NCBI RefSeq assembly: GCF_012927275.1
Contig: NZ_JABBGG010000007.1
Coordinates: forward strand, 124,001-188,000
Direction: 5' to 3'
Source of the DNA: Massilia polaris
Lineage (GTDB): Bacteria; Pseudomonadota; Gammaproteobacteria; Burkholderiales; Burkholderiaceae_D
Length of the DNA: 64,000 nucleotides
Numbering within the stretch: position 1 is the stretch's first letter; each line of letters starts with the position of its first letter. The position numbers and the translations under genes are program-made. The notes beneath the pieces were generated by a model, which was not told the DNA's origin, ran no database searches, and saw nothing but the letters and a program-made list of their open reading frames with translations. Below, piece after piece: positions 37,440 to 46,721 of the stretch.

Positions 37440-40037
37440 ATGAACACTGGCAACCGCAAACCCCTGCCGGGCACCAAGCTCGATTATTTCGACACGCGCG
37501 CCGCGGTCGAAGCCATCCAGCCTGGCGCCTACGACAAGCTGCCGTACACGTCGCGCGTACTCGCCGAGAACCTCGTGCGCCGCTGCGACCCTTTGATGCT
37601 CACCGCATCGCTCAAGCAGATTATCGAACGCAAGCGCGACCTCGATTTCCCATGGTTCCCGGCACGCGTGGTCTGCCATGACATCCTCGGCCAGACCGCG
37701 CTGGTCGACCTCGCGGGCCTGCGCGACGCCATCGCCCTCGAAGGCGGCGACCCGGCCATGGTCAACCCGGTCGTACCGACCCAGCTGGTGGTCGACCACT
37801 CGCTGGCAGTCGAGTGCGGAGGCTTCGATCCTGACGCGTTCGAAAAGAACCGCGCCATCGAAGACCGCCGCAATGAAGACCGCTTCGACTTCATCAACTG
37901 GACCAAGAAGGCGTTCAAGAACGTCGACGTGATCCCGCCGGGTAACGGCATCCTCCACCAGATCAACCTCGAGCGCATGTCGCCCGTGATCCAGGTGAAG
38001 GATAGCGTCGCCTTCCCGGATACGCTGGTCGGCACCGACTCGCACACCCCGATGGTCGACGCGCTCGGCGTGCTCGCCATCGGCGTCGGCGGCCTCGAAG
38101 CCGAAAGCGTGATGCTGGGCCGCGCGTCGTACATGCGCCTGCCCGACATTATTGGCGTTGACCTGACCGGCAAGCCGCAGCCAGGCATCACCGCCACCGA
38201 CATCGTGCTGGCGCTGACCGAGTTCCTGCGCAATTCGAAGGTCGTCTCGTCCTACCTCGAGTTCTACGGCGAAGGCGCATCGCACCTGACCCTGGGCGAC
38301 CGCGCCACCATCTCGAACATGGCGCCGGAATTCGGCTCGACCGCGGCGATGTTCTACATCGACGAACAGACCATCAAGTACCTGAAGCTGACCGGCCGCG
38401 AGGACGAGCTGGTGAAGCTGGTCGAGACCTACGCGAAGGAAACCGGCCTGTGGGCGGACAGCCTGAAGAACGCCGAGTACGAGCGCGTACTGAGCTTCGA
38501 CCTGTCGTCCGTGGTGCGCAACATCGCCGGCCCGTCGAACCCGCACAAGCGCGTGCCGACGTCCGAACTGGCGGCGCGCGGCATCAGTGGCGTTGTTGAA
38601 AACGAGCCGGGCCTGATGCCTGACGGCGCGGTCATCATCGCCGCCATCACCAGCTGCACCAACACCAACAACCCACGCAACATGATCGCCGCCGGCCTCA
38701 TCGCGCGTAACGCCAACAAGCTTGGCCTGACGCGCAAGCCGTGGGTAAAGAGCTCGCTGGCGCCAGGCTCCAAGACCGTCGCGCTGTACCTGGAAGAAGC
38801 AGGGTTGATGCCGGAGCTGGAAAGCCTGGGCTTCGGCGTCGTGGCGTTTGCCTGCACCACCTGCAACGGCATGAGCGGCGCGCTCGATCCGGTCATCCAG
38901 CAAGAGATCATCGACCGCGATTTGTACGCCACCGCTGTCCTTTCGGGTAACCGTAACTTCGACGGCCGCATTCACCCGTACGCCAAGCAGGCCTTCCTGG
39001 CTTCGCCGCCGTTGGTCGTGGCCTATGCGATCGCGGGCACGATCCGCTTCGACATCGAGAAGGACATCCTCGGCACCGACGCAAGCGGCAAGCCGATCCG
39101 CCTGGCCGATATCTGGCCATCGGACGAAGAGATCGACGCCATCGTCGCATCGAGCGTCAAGCCGGAGCAGTTCCGCAAGGTGTACACGCCGATGTTCGCG
39201 ATCCAGGCAGACAATGGCGAGAAGGTCAGCCCGCTGTACGACTGGCGCGAGCAGAGCACCTACATCCGCCGTCCGCCGTACTGGGAAGGCGCGCTGGCCG
39301 GCGAGCGTTCGCTGACCGCCATGCGTCCGCTCGCCGTCCTTGGCGATAACATCACCACCGACCACCTGTCGCCGTCCAACGCGATCATGCTGAACAGCGC
39401 AGCGGGCGAGTACCTTGCCAAGATGGGCCTGCCGGAGGAAGACTTCAATTCGTACGCGACCCACCGTGGCGACCACCTGACGGCGCAGCGTGCGACGTTC
39501 GCCAATCCGACCCTGATCAACGAGATGGCGGTTGTGGACGGCAAGGTGAAGGCTGGTTCGCTGGCGCGTGTTGAGCCGGAAGGCACTGTGACGCGCATGT
39601 GGGAAGCGATTGAGACCTACATGGAGCGCAAGCAGCCGCTGATCATCATCGCTGGCGCGGATTACGGCCAGGGTTCGTCGCGTGACTGGGCTGCCAAGGG
39701 AGTGCGTCTGGCCGGTGTGGAGGCGATTGCCGCTGAAGGGTTCGAGCGTATTCACCGTACCAATCTGGTCGGGATGGGTGTGCTGCCGCTGGAGTTCAAG
39801 GCGGGCGTGAACCGTTTGACGCTGGCGCTGGATGGCACCGAGACGTATGACGTGATCGGCGAGCGCACGCCGCGTGCGACGTTGACGCTGGTTGTCAACC
39901 GCAAGAATGGCGAGCGGCTTGAGGTGCCGGTGACATGCAGGCTCGATACCGCGGAAGAGGTGTCGATCTACGAAGCGGGTGGGGTGCTGCAGCGATTTGC
40001 GCAGGACTTCCTTGCGTCTTCAGTCAAGGCGGCGTAA
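37440..40037 (+). CDS. acnD: 2-methylcitrate dehydratase, Fe-S dependent
   Basis: An aconitase-fold [4Fe-4S] enzyme of 865 residues that dehydrates 2-methylcitrate to 2-methylaconitate, used with PrpF in place of PrpD. Cluster-binding cysteines are in ITSCTNTNNP and CTTCNGMSG. Other signatures are DSHTPMVDALGVLAIGVGG and the swivel-domain YGQGSSRDWAAKG. Its length is slightly below AcnA. AGCAGAGGGATTAATCT precedes the ATG. The operon position between prpC and prpF makes AcnD far more likely than housekeeping aconitase. Confidence 0.95.
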   Translation: MNTGNRKPLPGTKLDYFDTRAAVEAIQPGAYDKLPYTSRVLAENLVRRCDPLMLTASLKQIIERKRDLDFPWFPARVVCHDILGQTALVDLAGLRDAIALEGGDPAMVNPVVPTQLVVDHSLAVECGGFDPDAFEKNRAIEDRRNEDRFDFINWTKKAFKNVDVIPPGNGILHQINLERMSPVIQVKDSVAFPDTLVGTDSHTPMVDALGVLAIGVGGLEAESVMLGRASYMRLPDIIGVDLTGKPQPGITATDIVLALTEFLRNSKVVSSYLEFYGEGASHLTLGDRATISNMAPEFGSTAAMFYIDEQTIKYLKLTGREDELVKLVETYAKETGLWADSLKNAEYERVLSFDLSSVVRNIAGPSNPHKRVPTSELAARGISGVVENEPGLMPDGAVIIAAITSCTNTNNPRNMIAAGLIARNANKLGLTRKPWVKSSLAPGSKTVALYLEEAGLMPELESLGFGVVAFACTTCNGMSGALDPVIQQEIIDRDLYATAVLSGNRNFDGRIHPYAKQAFLASPPLVVAYAIAGTIRFDIEKDILGTDASGKPIRLADIWPSDEEIDAIVASSVKPEQFRKVYTPMFAIQADNGEKVSPLYDWREQSTYIRRPPYWEGALAGERSLTAMRPLAVLGDNITTDHLSPSNAIMLNSAAGEYLAKMGLPEEDFNSYATHRGDHLTAQRATFANPTLINEMAVVDGKVKAGSLARVEPEGTVTRMWEAIETYMERKQPLIIIAGADYGQGSSRDWAAKGVRLAGVEAIAAEGFERIHRTNLVGMGVLPLEFKAGVNRLTLALDGTETYDVIGERTPRATLTLVVNRKNGERLEVPVTCRLDTAEEVSIYEAGGVLQRFAQDFLASSVKAA

Positions 40038-40094
40038 CGCGGCCAAATCGGCGGATAAGGGCGAGGCCCGCATCCGCCGAATACAGGAATTAAG

Positions 40095-41288
40095 ATGACC
40101 CACGCACCACAAATCAAAGTCCCTGCCACCTACATGCGTGGCGGCACCAGCAAAGGCGTGTTCTTCCGCCTGCAAGACCTGCCGCAAACCGCGCAGCTGC
40201 CCGGCGCAGCGCGCGACGCGCTGCTGCTGCGCGTGATCGGCAGCCCCGACCCTTACGGCAAACAGATCGACGGCATGGGCGGCGCTACCTCAAGCACCAG
40301 CAAGGCCGTCATCCTCGCGCGCAGCAGCAAGGAAGGCCACGACGTCGATTACCTGTTCGGCCAGGTCGCCATCGACAAAGCCTTCGTCGACTGGAGCGGC
40401 AACTGCGGCAACCTGTCCGCCGCAGTCGGCTCGTTTGCCATCAGCGGCGGCATGGTCGACCCGGAACGCATCCCGGAGAACGGCATCGCCACCGTGCGCA
40501 TCTGGCAAGCCAACATTGGCAAGACCATCATCGCCCACGTCCCGATCACCAGCGGCGAAGTACAGGAGACCGGCGAATTCGCGCTCGATGGCGTCACCTT
40601 CCCCGCCGCTGAAGTCCAGCTTGAATTCATGGACCCGGCGGCGGCGGAGGATGACGGCGAGGGCGGTTCGATGTTCCCGACCGGGCACCTGATCGACGAC
40701 CTCGACGTACCAGGCATCGGCACCTTCAAGGCGACGATGATCAACGCCGGCATCCCGACCATCTTCCTGAACGCTGCGGACATCGGCTACACCGGCACCG
40801 AGCTTCAGGACGCGATCAACAGAGATGCCGCCGCACTGGCCAGGTTTGAAACCATCCGCGCCCACGGCGCCGTGCGCATGGGCCTCATCAAGCATGTGAC
40901 GGAGGCGGCCAGGCTGCAGCACACGCCGAAAGTGGCGTTCGTCGCGCCGCCTGCGGCCTACGTGTCTTCGAGCGGCAAGGAGGTCTCGTCCACCGACGTC
41001 GACCTGCTGGTGCGCGCCATGTCGATGGGTAAGCTGCACCACGCGATGATGGGCACTGCCGCTGTCGCCATCGGCACCGCTGCCGCTATCCCGGGCACGC
41101 TGGTGAACCTCGCCGCAGGCGGCGGTTCGCCAAGCGCCGTGCGTTTCGGCCATCCATCGGGCACCTTGCGCGTCGGCGCGCAGGCCACGTTCAGCAACGG
41201 CGAATGGAGCGTTTGCAAAGCGATCATGAGCCGCAGCGCGCGCGTGCTGATGGAAGGCTGGGTACGCGTTCCCGGCGACTCCTTCTAA
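40095..41288 (+). CDS. prpF: 2-methylaconitate cis-trans isomerase PrpF
   Basis: Isomerises the AcnD product so that an aconitase can complete the cycle. The 397-residue PrpF-family protein has PATYMRGGTSKGVFFR, IGSPDPYGKQIDGMGGATSSTSK and DWSGNCGNLSAAVGSFA. ATG 40095 follows CAGGAATTAAG. It is last gene of prpBC-acnD-prpF. No clear terminator was seen in the 150 bases after it. Confidence 0.94.
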   Translation: MTHAPQIKVPATYMRGGTSKGVFFRLQDLPQTAQLPGAARDALLLRVIGSPDPYGKQIDGMGGATSSTSKAVILARSSKEGHDVDYLFGQVAIDKAFVDWSGNCGNLSAAVGSFAISGGMVDPERIPENGIATVRIWQANIGKTIIAHVPITSGEVQETGEFALDGVTFPAAEVQLEFMDPAAAEDDGEGGSMFPTGHLIDDLDVPGIGTFKATMINAGIPTIFLNAADIGYTGTELQDAINRDAAALARFETIRAHGAVRMGLIKHVTEAARLQHTPKVAFVAPPAAYVSSSGKEVSSTDVDLLVRAMSMGKLHHAMMGTAAVAIGTAAAIPGTLVNLAAGGGSPSAVRFGHPSGTLRVGAQATFSNGEWSVCKAIMSRSARVLMEGWVRVPGDSF

Positions 41289-41435
41289 GCAACTGCCAAG
41301 GGCCCCAGCCTTGTTGTTTTTCCCGGGCTGCGGGTCTGCCACCCTACGTAATTCTTACAATTTCCTGATTTTGCCGCCGATTGTGGTTTATGATCCAGAC
41401 TGAAGCTGCCCGCCATAGAGGCAGTACTTATTACA

Positions 41436-44324
41436 GTGTGGGACATGGATCGAGTACCGGCTAATCCTGATTTTGTCGCGGAATCCCTTCAGTTATTTGG
41501 ACTGCCCGCGTGCGCATGCAACGCGGCCGGCCAGGTGTTTGCGGTTAACCCCGAGCTGGAGCGCCTGATCGGGCGCGATGCGTCCGGGCTTGAACTTCCC
41601 GAGCTGTTCACCGCGCGCACCGCGCCCGCGGCAGCGGGGCGCCTGCAAAGCGCCACCGAGATCGAGCAGGACTGGGCCAGCGCCCTGGTCGCATCGAACG
41701 GCAGCGAGATCGCTGTCCAGGTCCACTCCAAGCCGCTCTCCGCCGAGGAGACAGCGCCGGGCGCGATCTTCGTGTTCACCGACCTGCGTCCGTTCGAGCG
41801 CGATCAGTCGGCCCTGCGCCAGTCGCTGCTTGAGCAAAAAGCCATCCTCGATAACGCTTCCGTCGGCATCCTGTTCAGCAAGGCCGGCGTGATGTCATCC
41901 TGTAATCCACGCTTTGCCGAGATGTTCGGCTACCCGCAGGACGAGATGACAGGCCGGCGCGCGATCGAAGTCTTTCCATCGCCCGAGACGTACGTCAGGT
42001 TCGGCAAGGATGCCGGGCCGCTGCTAAGCCAGGGCCTGCCGTTCGAGGCGCCGGAAGCGCAGTTCAAACGGCGCGACGGCAGCTTGTTCTGGTGCCGCGT
42101 GCGCGCCAAGGCGGTCGACATCGACCGCAACGAAGAGGGCACGATCTGGATCCTGGAAGACGTCACCGACGCGCGCCTGTCGATGACCGAAGGCCAGGCG
42201 ATCATGACCAATGCCTCCTTCACCATCCTGTTCACGCGCAACCGCGTCGTGACGCGCTACAACCGCAGCTTCGGCGAGATGTTCGGCTACGACGGCAATG
42301 AAGCGCTCGGCATCCCTGGCCGCGCGCTGTATCCGAGCGACGCGGTCTACGACCAGCTTGGCAGGGAAGCCGCCCCGCTGCTGTCCGCCGGCCGGCCATT
42401 CCAGACTGAGGTCGCGATGGTGCGCAAGGACGGTACCGAGATGTGGGTGCAGGTGATCGCCTTCGTCGTCAATCCCGAGGACCCGTCGCGCGGCACGATC
42501 TGGATCATTGAGGACAGGACCAAACAAAAGCGCGCCGAGGAATCGCTGCGCAACGCGCTGTTGGAAAACCAGGCGATCCTCGACAGCGCGGTGCTGGGCA
42601 TCGCCGTCGTCGAAGAGGGCTACAACCTGCGCTGCAATACCAAGATGGAAGAGCTGTTCGGCTACGGACCGGGCGAAATCAACGGGCTGTCGGTGCAGTC
42701 GCTATATCCGGACAAGGCGAGCTGGGACGAAGCGCGCATCGAGACCTCGCGCAATTTCCATTCGGGCCGCATCAGCATGGGCGAGTACCAGCTGGTGCGC
42801 AAGGATGGCAGCATGTTCTGGGCGCGCCTGTCGGGCCGTCCGTTCGACCTGTCGAAAGCGACCGGGCGCTCGGTGTGGGTGGTCGACGACGTCACCGCAC
42901 GGCGCGAGGCGGCCGACGCCATCCGGCGCGCGCGCGACGAGCTTGAAGTGCGCGTGCTCGAACGCACCGCCGAACTGGCCGGCGCCAATACGCTGCTGCA
43001 GGCGGAGATCGTCGAACGCCGCCAGGCCGAGGCGCGCGTGCACCACATGGCTTATCACGACAGCCTCACCGGCTTGCCGAACCGGGCACTGCTGGCGGAC
43101 CGGCTCGACCGCGCGATGCTGGCCGCACAGCGCTCCGATCGGAAGCTGGCGGTCATGTTCCTCGACCTCGACCGCTTCAAGACCATCAACGACTCGCTCG
43201 GCCACCTGACGGGCGACCACTTGCTCAAGGAAGTCGCGAACCGGCTGTGCCGCGCCGTGCGCGCGAGCGACACCGTGGCGCGCCTAGGCGGCGACGAATT
43301 CGTGGTGCTGGTGCCGGGCATACGCGAGGCGTCGGAATGCAACCACGTGGCCGAGAAGATCATCGATGCGCTGGCCTCGCCGATTCCGTTCGAGGGCCGC
43401 ATGCTGCACATCACGCCGTCGATCGGCATCTGCATGTTCCCGAACGACGGCGGCGACGTCGAAACCCTGATGCGCCACGCCGATGCTGCCATGTACCACG
43501 CCAAGGCGAGCGGGCGTAACAACTACCAGTTCTTCACCCAGACGATGAACCAGGCCGCGTCGCAGCATTTCGAGCTCGAAAGCAGCTTGCGCGGAGCGAT
43601 GGCGCGCAAGGAGTTCGAGCTGTTCTACCAGCCGATCATCGACACCGGCACGCGCCGCATCCACACCCTGGAAGTGCTGCTGCGCTGGCGCCGTGGCGGC
43701 ACTGAACTGGTGCAGCCGGACCAGTTCATTCCGATCATGGAAGAAAACGGGCTGATCGTGCCGGTCGGCGAATGGGTGATGCGGCGCGCCTGCGAGCAGA
43801 GCGTCGAATGGCTGCGCCAGGGATTCGATCCGGTGCCGCTGGCGGTCAACCTGTCGCCGCGCCAGTTCATGAACCGCGGGCTGATTCAATCGATCCGCAG
43901 CATTCTCGATGAAACCGGGATCGACCCGGCACTGATCGAGTTCGAAATCACCGAGACCGCGCTGATGCAGCACGGCGAGCAGACGCTCGAGATCCTCGGG
44001 CAGATCAACCGCATGGGCATCCGCTTGTCGATCGACGATTTCGGAACGGGCTATTCAAGCCTGGCTTACCTGAAGCGCTTCCCGGTCAAGAAGGTAAAGA
44101 TCGACCGTGCGTTCGTCAAGGACCTGGAAGGCAGTGCGGAAGACCGCGCGATCGTGGCGGCGATTATCGCGCTGTCGAACAGCCTTCAGTTGTCGGTGGT
44201 GGCCGAAGGTGTCGAGAGCGAAGGGCAGTACAAGCTGCTGCGGGAGAACGGATGCCAGTACGCGCAGGGGTTCCTGTTTTCGCAGCCGGTCGCAGCGCAC
44301 GAGGTGATGGCGCTGGTGCGGTAA
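41436..44324 (+). CDS. PAS-PAS-PAS-GGDEF-EAL cyclic-di-GMP protein
   Basis: A large cytoplasmic regulator of 962 residues. The N-terminal half carries four PAS-like repeats (FTDLRPFERDQSAL, WILEDVTDARLS, WIIEDRTKQKRAEESL and WVVDDVTARREAADAI mark their ends). A coiled coil follows, then a GGDEF domain (GGDEF about 618) and an EAL domain whose signature reads EVL in place of EAL. Its other catalytic motifs (NLSPRQF, EITET, DDFGTGYSSL, AEGVE) are intact. Both synthase and phosphodiesterase activity are possible. No membrane segment. Start is either GTG 41436 or ATG 41445; neither has a clear ribosome site. Confidence 0.9.
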   Translation: MWDMDRVPANPDFVAESLQLFGLPACACNAAGQVFAVNPELERLIGRDASGLELPELFTARTAPAAAGRLQSATEIEQDWASALVASNGSEIAVQVHSKPLSAEETAPGAIFVFTDLRPFERDQSALRQSLLEQKAILDNASVGILFSKAGVMSSCNPRFAEMFGYPQDEMTGRRAIEVFPSPETYVRFGKDAGPLLSQGLPFEAPEAQFKRRDGSLFWCRVRAKAVDIDRNEEGTIWILEDVTDARLSMTEGQAIMTNASFTILFTRNRVVTRYNRSFGEMFGYDGNEALGIPGRALYPSDAVYDQLGREAAPLLSAGRPFQTEVAMVRKDGTEMWVQVIAFVVNPEDPSRGTIWIIEDRTKQKRAEESLRNALLENQAILDSAVLGIAVVEEGYNLRCNTKMEELFGYGPGEINGLSVQSLYPDKASWDEARIETSRNFHSGRISMGEYQLVRKDGSMFWARLSGRPFDLSKATGRSVWVVDDVTARREAADAIRRARDELEVRVLERTAELAGANTLLQAEIVERRQAEARVHHMAYHDSLTGLPNRALLADRLDRAMLAAQRSDRKLAVMFLDLDRFKTINDSLGHLTGDHLLKEVANRLCRAVRASDTVARLGGDEFVVLVPGIREASECNHVAEKIIDALASPIPFEGRMLHITPSIGICMFPNDGGDVETLMRHADAAMYHAKASGRNNYQFFTQTMNQAASQHFELESSLRGAMARKEFELFYQPIIDTGTRRIHTLEVLLRWRRGGTELVQPDQFIPIMEENGLIVPVGEWVMRRACEQSVEWLRQGFDPVPLAVNLSPRQFMNRGLIQSIRSILDETGIDPALIEFEITETALMQHGEQTLEILGQINRMGIRLSIDDFGTGYSSLAYLKRFPVKKVKIDRAFVKDLEGSAEDRAIVAAIIALSNSLQLSVVAEGVESEGQYKLLRENGCQYAQGFLFSQPVAAHEVMALVR

Positions 44325-44340
44325 GCGGCGACAGGCCCGG

Positions 44341-45111
44341 TTATCCCAGTGTCGCAATTACCGGCGCGTGATCCGACGGCTGCGTCCATTTGCGCGGAAC
44401 CCGATCGATGGCGCATGCGACGCAGCGCTTCGCAAGCGACTCCGACAGCAAAATGTGATCGATGCGCAGGCCCTTGTTCTTCTGGTACCCCAGCTGGCGA
44501 TAGTCCCACCAGCTGAACGACTTCTCCGGCTGCTCGAACATGCGGAACGAATCCGTCAGGCCAAGCCCGATCAGGTGCGACAGCGCCTCGCGCTCCTTCG
44601 GCGAGCACAGTACCTCGTCGCCCCATCCCACCGGGTCGTACACGTCACGGTCTTCCGGCGCGATGTTGTAGTCGCCCAGGATAGCCAGGCCCTGCTCGCC
44701 GTGCGTGCGCATTTCCTCCGCCAGCCACTCGCGCAAGGACGCCAGCCACGCCAGCTTGTACACGTACTTGTCCGAATCGACCGCCTGCCCGTTCGGTACA
44801 TACGCGCTGATGAAGCGCATCCCCTCGATCGTCGCGGCGAGGATGCGCTGCTGCGGATCTTCGAAGCGGGGATTGTTGCGCACCACGTCGGTAATCGGAT
44901 GCTTCGACAGGATCGCGACGCCGTTGTAGGTTTTCTGGCCGCTGAACGCCACCTGGTAGCCGGCCGCATTAATGTCAGCGAGCGGGAACTTGGCATCCTC
45001 AAGTTTGGTTTCTTGAAGGCACAGTACGTCAACCGGGTTTGCTTCCAGCCACTGGAGCAGGTGCGGCAGGCGGACTTTGAGGGAGTTGACGTTCCAGGTT
45101 GCTATTTTCAT
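44341..45111 (-). CDS. xth: Exodeoxyribonuclease III
   Basis: An AP endonuclease/3' exonuclease for base excision repair, 256 residues. Motifs: ATWNVNSLKVRLPHLL, LQETKLED, GDYNIAPEDRDVY, RIDHILLS and SDHAPV, covering the metal- and phosphate-binding residues of the exonuclease III fold. The ATG at 45111 is used (MKIATWNVNS is the standard start); 21 extra upstream codons are discarded. It converges with the GGDEF/EAL gene. Confidence 0.95.
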   Translation of the reverse strand: MKIATWNVNSLKVRLPHLLQWLEANPVDVLCLQETKLEDAKFPLADINAAGYQVAFSGQKTYNGVAILSKHPITDVVRNNPRFEDPQQRILAATIEGMRFISAYVPNGQAVDSDKYVYKLAWLASLREWLAEEMRTHGEQGLAILGDYNIAPEDRDVYDPVGWGDEVLCSPKEREALSHLIGLGLTDSFRMFEQPEKSFSWWDYRQLGYQKNKGLRIDHILLSESLAKRCVACAIDRVPRKWTQPSDHAPVIATLG

Positions 45112-45500
45112 TTGTCGGTGCAAAGGGTAGGGCGGCGAAGACCGAAGTATCAACGCTCCTCGCTTGAAGTGCAAGGTTGAACAGGTGCAAATTTTGCCGA
45201 AATTGGTATTGTTCCCGGACTAAATATTGCCTACAAATGTAGCAAAATGTAACAATACATACACATGAGCCCGGGAATGTCCTATTGTTACTCAAGAGGA
45301 ATTAAAAATTGCATTTTTATAACTGCTGGCGTAGTATCTGTCAGTGGCTTGCGAGAATGTGCAGCTACGCCACATTTCGGGTCGTGGCACGCCAAAAAAG
45401 TGAATTTTTCGCAGTGCCGTCCCAATAGGTGGTACTATTTTGAAAAGTTGCATTTTCAACATTTGTCGAAATGCGGTAACAGCATTTGTAAAGGAAGATA
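45112..45500. other. A/T-rich intergenic region with repeated GCATTT motifs
   Basis: About 390 bases without a supported gene. It is much more A/T-rich than its surroundings. GCATTT or its complement occurs at 45311, 45450, 45469 (as AAATGC), 45482 and 45510, the 45450/45469 pair forming an inverted repeat. It probably contains the xth promoter (minus) and that of the downstream small genes. AAAGGAAGATA just before 45501 is a good ribosome site. Confidence 0.4.
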
Positions 45501-45881
45501 ATGCGTAGTGCATTTGAAGCGTGGGCGCAACGGGACGGTCACATCGTCCGCCGCCGTGAAGACAAACCAGACGAGTATCTGGTATTCGAAACGCAACGCC
45601 GCTGGGTAATCTGGCAAGCGGCCCTTGCACATGGGAAGACCGCTGCCGCGACCGCCAAGTTCGCCGCGCAGAAGGTTCCGGCGCGAGAGCAGGCAGCCGA
45701 GCCGGCCGACAAGGCCGCAACGATGGCGCCGGACGAAGCGTCGGTACGCAACAAGGTGCTTAACGAAGTCCTCGACGCCTTCAGCGACCTGGATGAATCG
45801 GACGGCATCGAAGGCGTGCTGAAGGTAATCCAGGGCCTGAAGAAAAAGCAGAAAGTACTCGCGGAAGACAAAGCGGGTTGA
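45501..45881 (+). CDS. Hypothetical protein, small alanine/lysine-rich
   Basis: A 126-residue protein. Its start FEAWAQRDGHIVRRREDKPDEYLVFETQRRWVIWQAAL resembles the N-terminus of small proteins seen in prophage and accessory regions, but no family is certain. The middle is Ala/Lys-rich and low-complexity, the C-terminus a probable helix (VLDAFSDLDESDGIEGVLKVI). AAGGAAGATA precedes ATG 45501. Its stop overlaps the next gene (TGATG), so the two are co-transcribed. Function unknown. Confidence 0.7.
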   Translation: MRSAFEAWAQRDGHIVRRREDKPDEYLVFETQRRWVIWQAALAHGKTAAATAKFAAQKVPAREQAAEPADKAATMAPDEASVRNKVLNEVLDAFSDLDESDGIEGVLKVIQGLKKKQKVLAEDKAG

Positions 45882-46072
45882 TGCAGAAATTCAGGCATTA
45901 CAAGGGCGGACTGTACGAGCTGGTATGCATCGCCACGCTCGAATCGGACCTGTCCGAGATGATTGTCTACCGGGCCGCCAATGGCTCGATCTGGACGAGA
46001 CCCAAGGATGTTTTCTTCGAGCTGGTCGACGTCGACGGCCAGAAGGTGCCGCGCTTCGCGCCGGTCGAGTAG
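45881..46072 (+). CDS. DUF1653-like small protein
   Basis: A 63-residue protein, MQKFRHYKGGLYELVCIATLESDLSEMIVY then WTRPKDVFFELVD. This matches the compact beta-rich DUF1653 domain (HYKGxxYxVL...HTET.E..VVY). The domain is widespread and of unknown function. ATG 45881 overlaps the stop of the preceding gene. Confidence 0.75.
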   Translation: MQKFRHYKGGLYELVCIATLESDLSEMIVYRAANGSIWTRPKDVFFELVDVDGQKVPRFAPVE

Positions 46073-46192
46073 CACAGCCCCTGCGGCACCCGGTAGTGCC
46101 GGTTCCGGCCAATTTACCGATCCCCCTCAAATAAGTCTTCAGGAATCCCCGCGGCCTGCCGTAAACAGGTCATGACAACCGCGGTGGATAAC

Positions 46193-46642
46193 ATGGCAAT
46201 CTTCAAACGACTAGTCGCAGTCCTCGCGCTCGCCGCGCTTGGCGGCTGTGCGACGCTCAGCGAACCTGACCAGCAGGTGGTGCTGGTGCAGACGATCCAG
46301 GACAACCGCGAAGTGGCCGGAATCGGCTGCGTGCTGACCAATGACGCAGGGCGCTGGTTCGTGACCACGCCGGGACGCGTATCGGTGCGCAAGAGCGCGG
46401 GCAAGCTGTGGGTCGACTGCAAGCGCAGCGGCGCAGGGGTAGGGCAGGATGTGGTTGATTCGCGGGCCAATGCCGGCGCGTTGATGGGGAACGTGGTGCT
46501 GACCGCGGGGCTGGGTTATCTGGTCGATAAGCGCACCGGGGCGGGGTTTGAATATCCGGATACGCTGACGGTGCTGATGCGGCGTCCCGGCGGGTATGTT
46601 GAGGATCCGGTCGATGAGGTGGCGTCTAACGCGTTGTATTAA
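46193..46642 (+). CDS. Small lipoprotein of unknown function
   Basis: The 149-residue protein starts MAIFKRLVAVLALAALGG followed by Cys, a clear lipobox (LGGC), so it should be lipid-anchored. The mature part is about 130 residues with two internal cysteines (GCVLTNDAGRW, VDCKRSG), a glycine/alanine-rich possible membrane segment (GALMGNVVLTAGLGYLVD), and no recognised domain. ATG 46193 starts the signal peptide; ATG 46172 is in-frame upstream. It is separated from the DUF1653 gene by 120 bases containing a CGGCAC/GTGCCG hairpin. Confidence 0.7.
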   Translation: MAIFKRLVAVLALAALGGCATLSEPDQQVVLVQTIQDNREVAGIGCVLTNDAGRWFVTTPGRVSVRKSAGKLWVDCKRSGAGVGQDVVDSRANAGALMGNVVLTAGLGYLVDKRTGAGFEYPDTLTVLMRRPGGYVEDPVDEVASNALY

Positions 46643-46645
46643 AAA

Positions 46646-46698
46646 GCCACGAACGTAGGGCGGAGGCGCTTACGCTTGTCCGCCCTACGGTTTGTGGC
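46646..46698. repeat. Long inverted repeat, REP-like
   Basis: Perfect 11-base arms CGTAGGGCGGA (46654-46664) and TCCGCCCTACG (46679-46689) around a 14-base centre (GGCGCTTACGCTTG), with outer GCCAC/GTGGC (46646-46650 / 46694-46698). It lies between convergent genes and may serve as their terminator. The GTAGGGCGGA-type motif resembles dispersed intergenic repeats of many Proteobacteria; only one copy was seen here. Confidence 0.6.
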
Positions 46699-46721
46699 AG
46701 TGCAGATTAAATTCGCGCCGC

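Noticed and set aside
37338-39755. 805-residue open frame opposite acnD
   Set aside because: Shadow frame; the acnD frame has all aconitase motifs.
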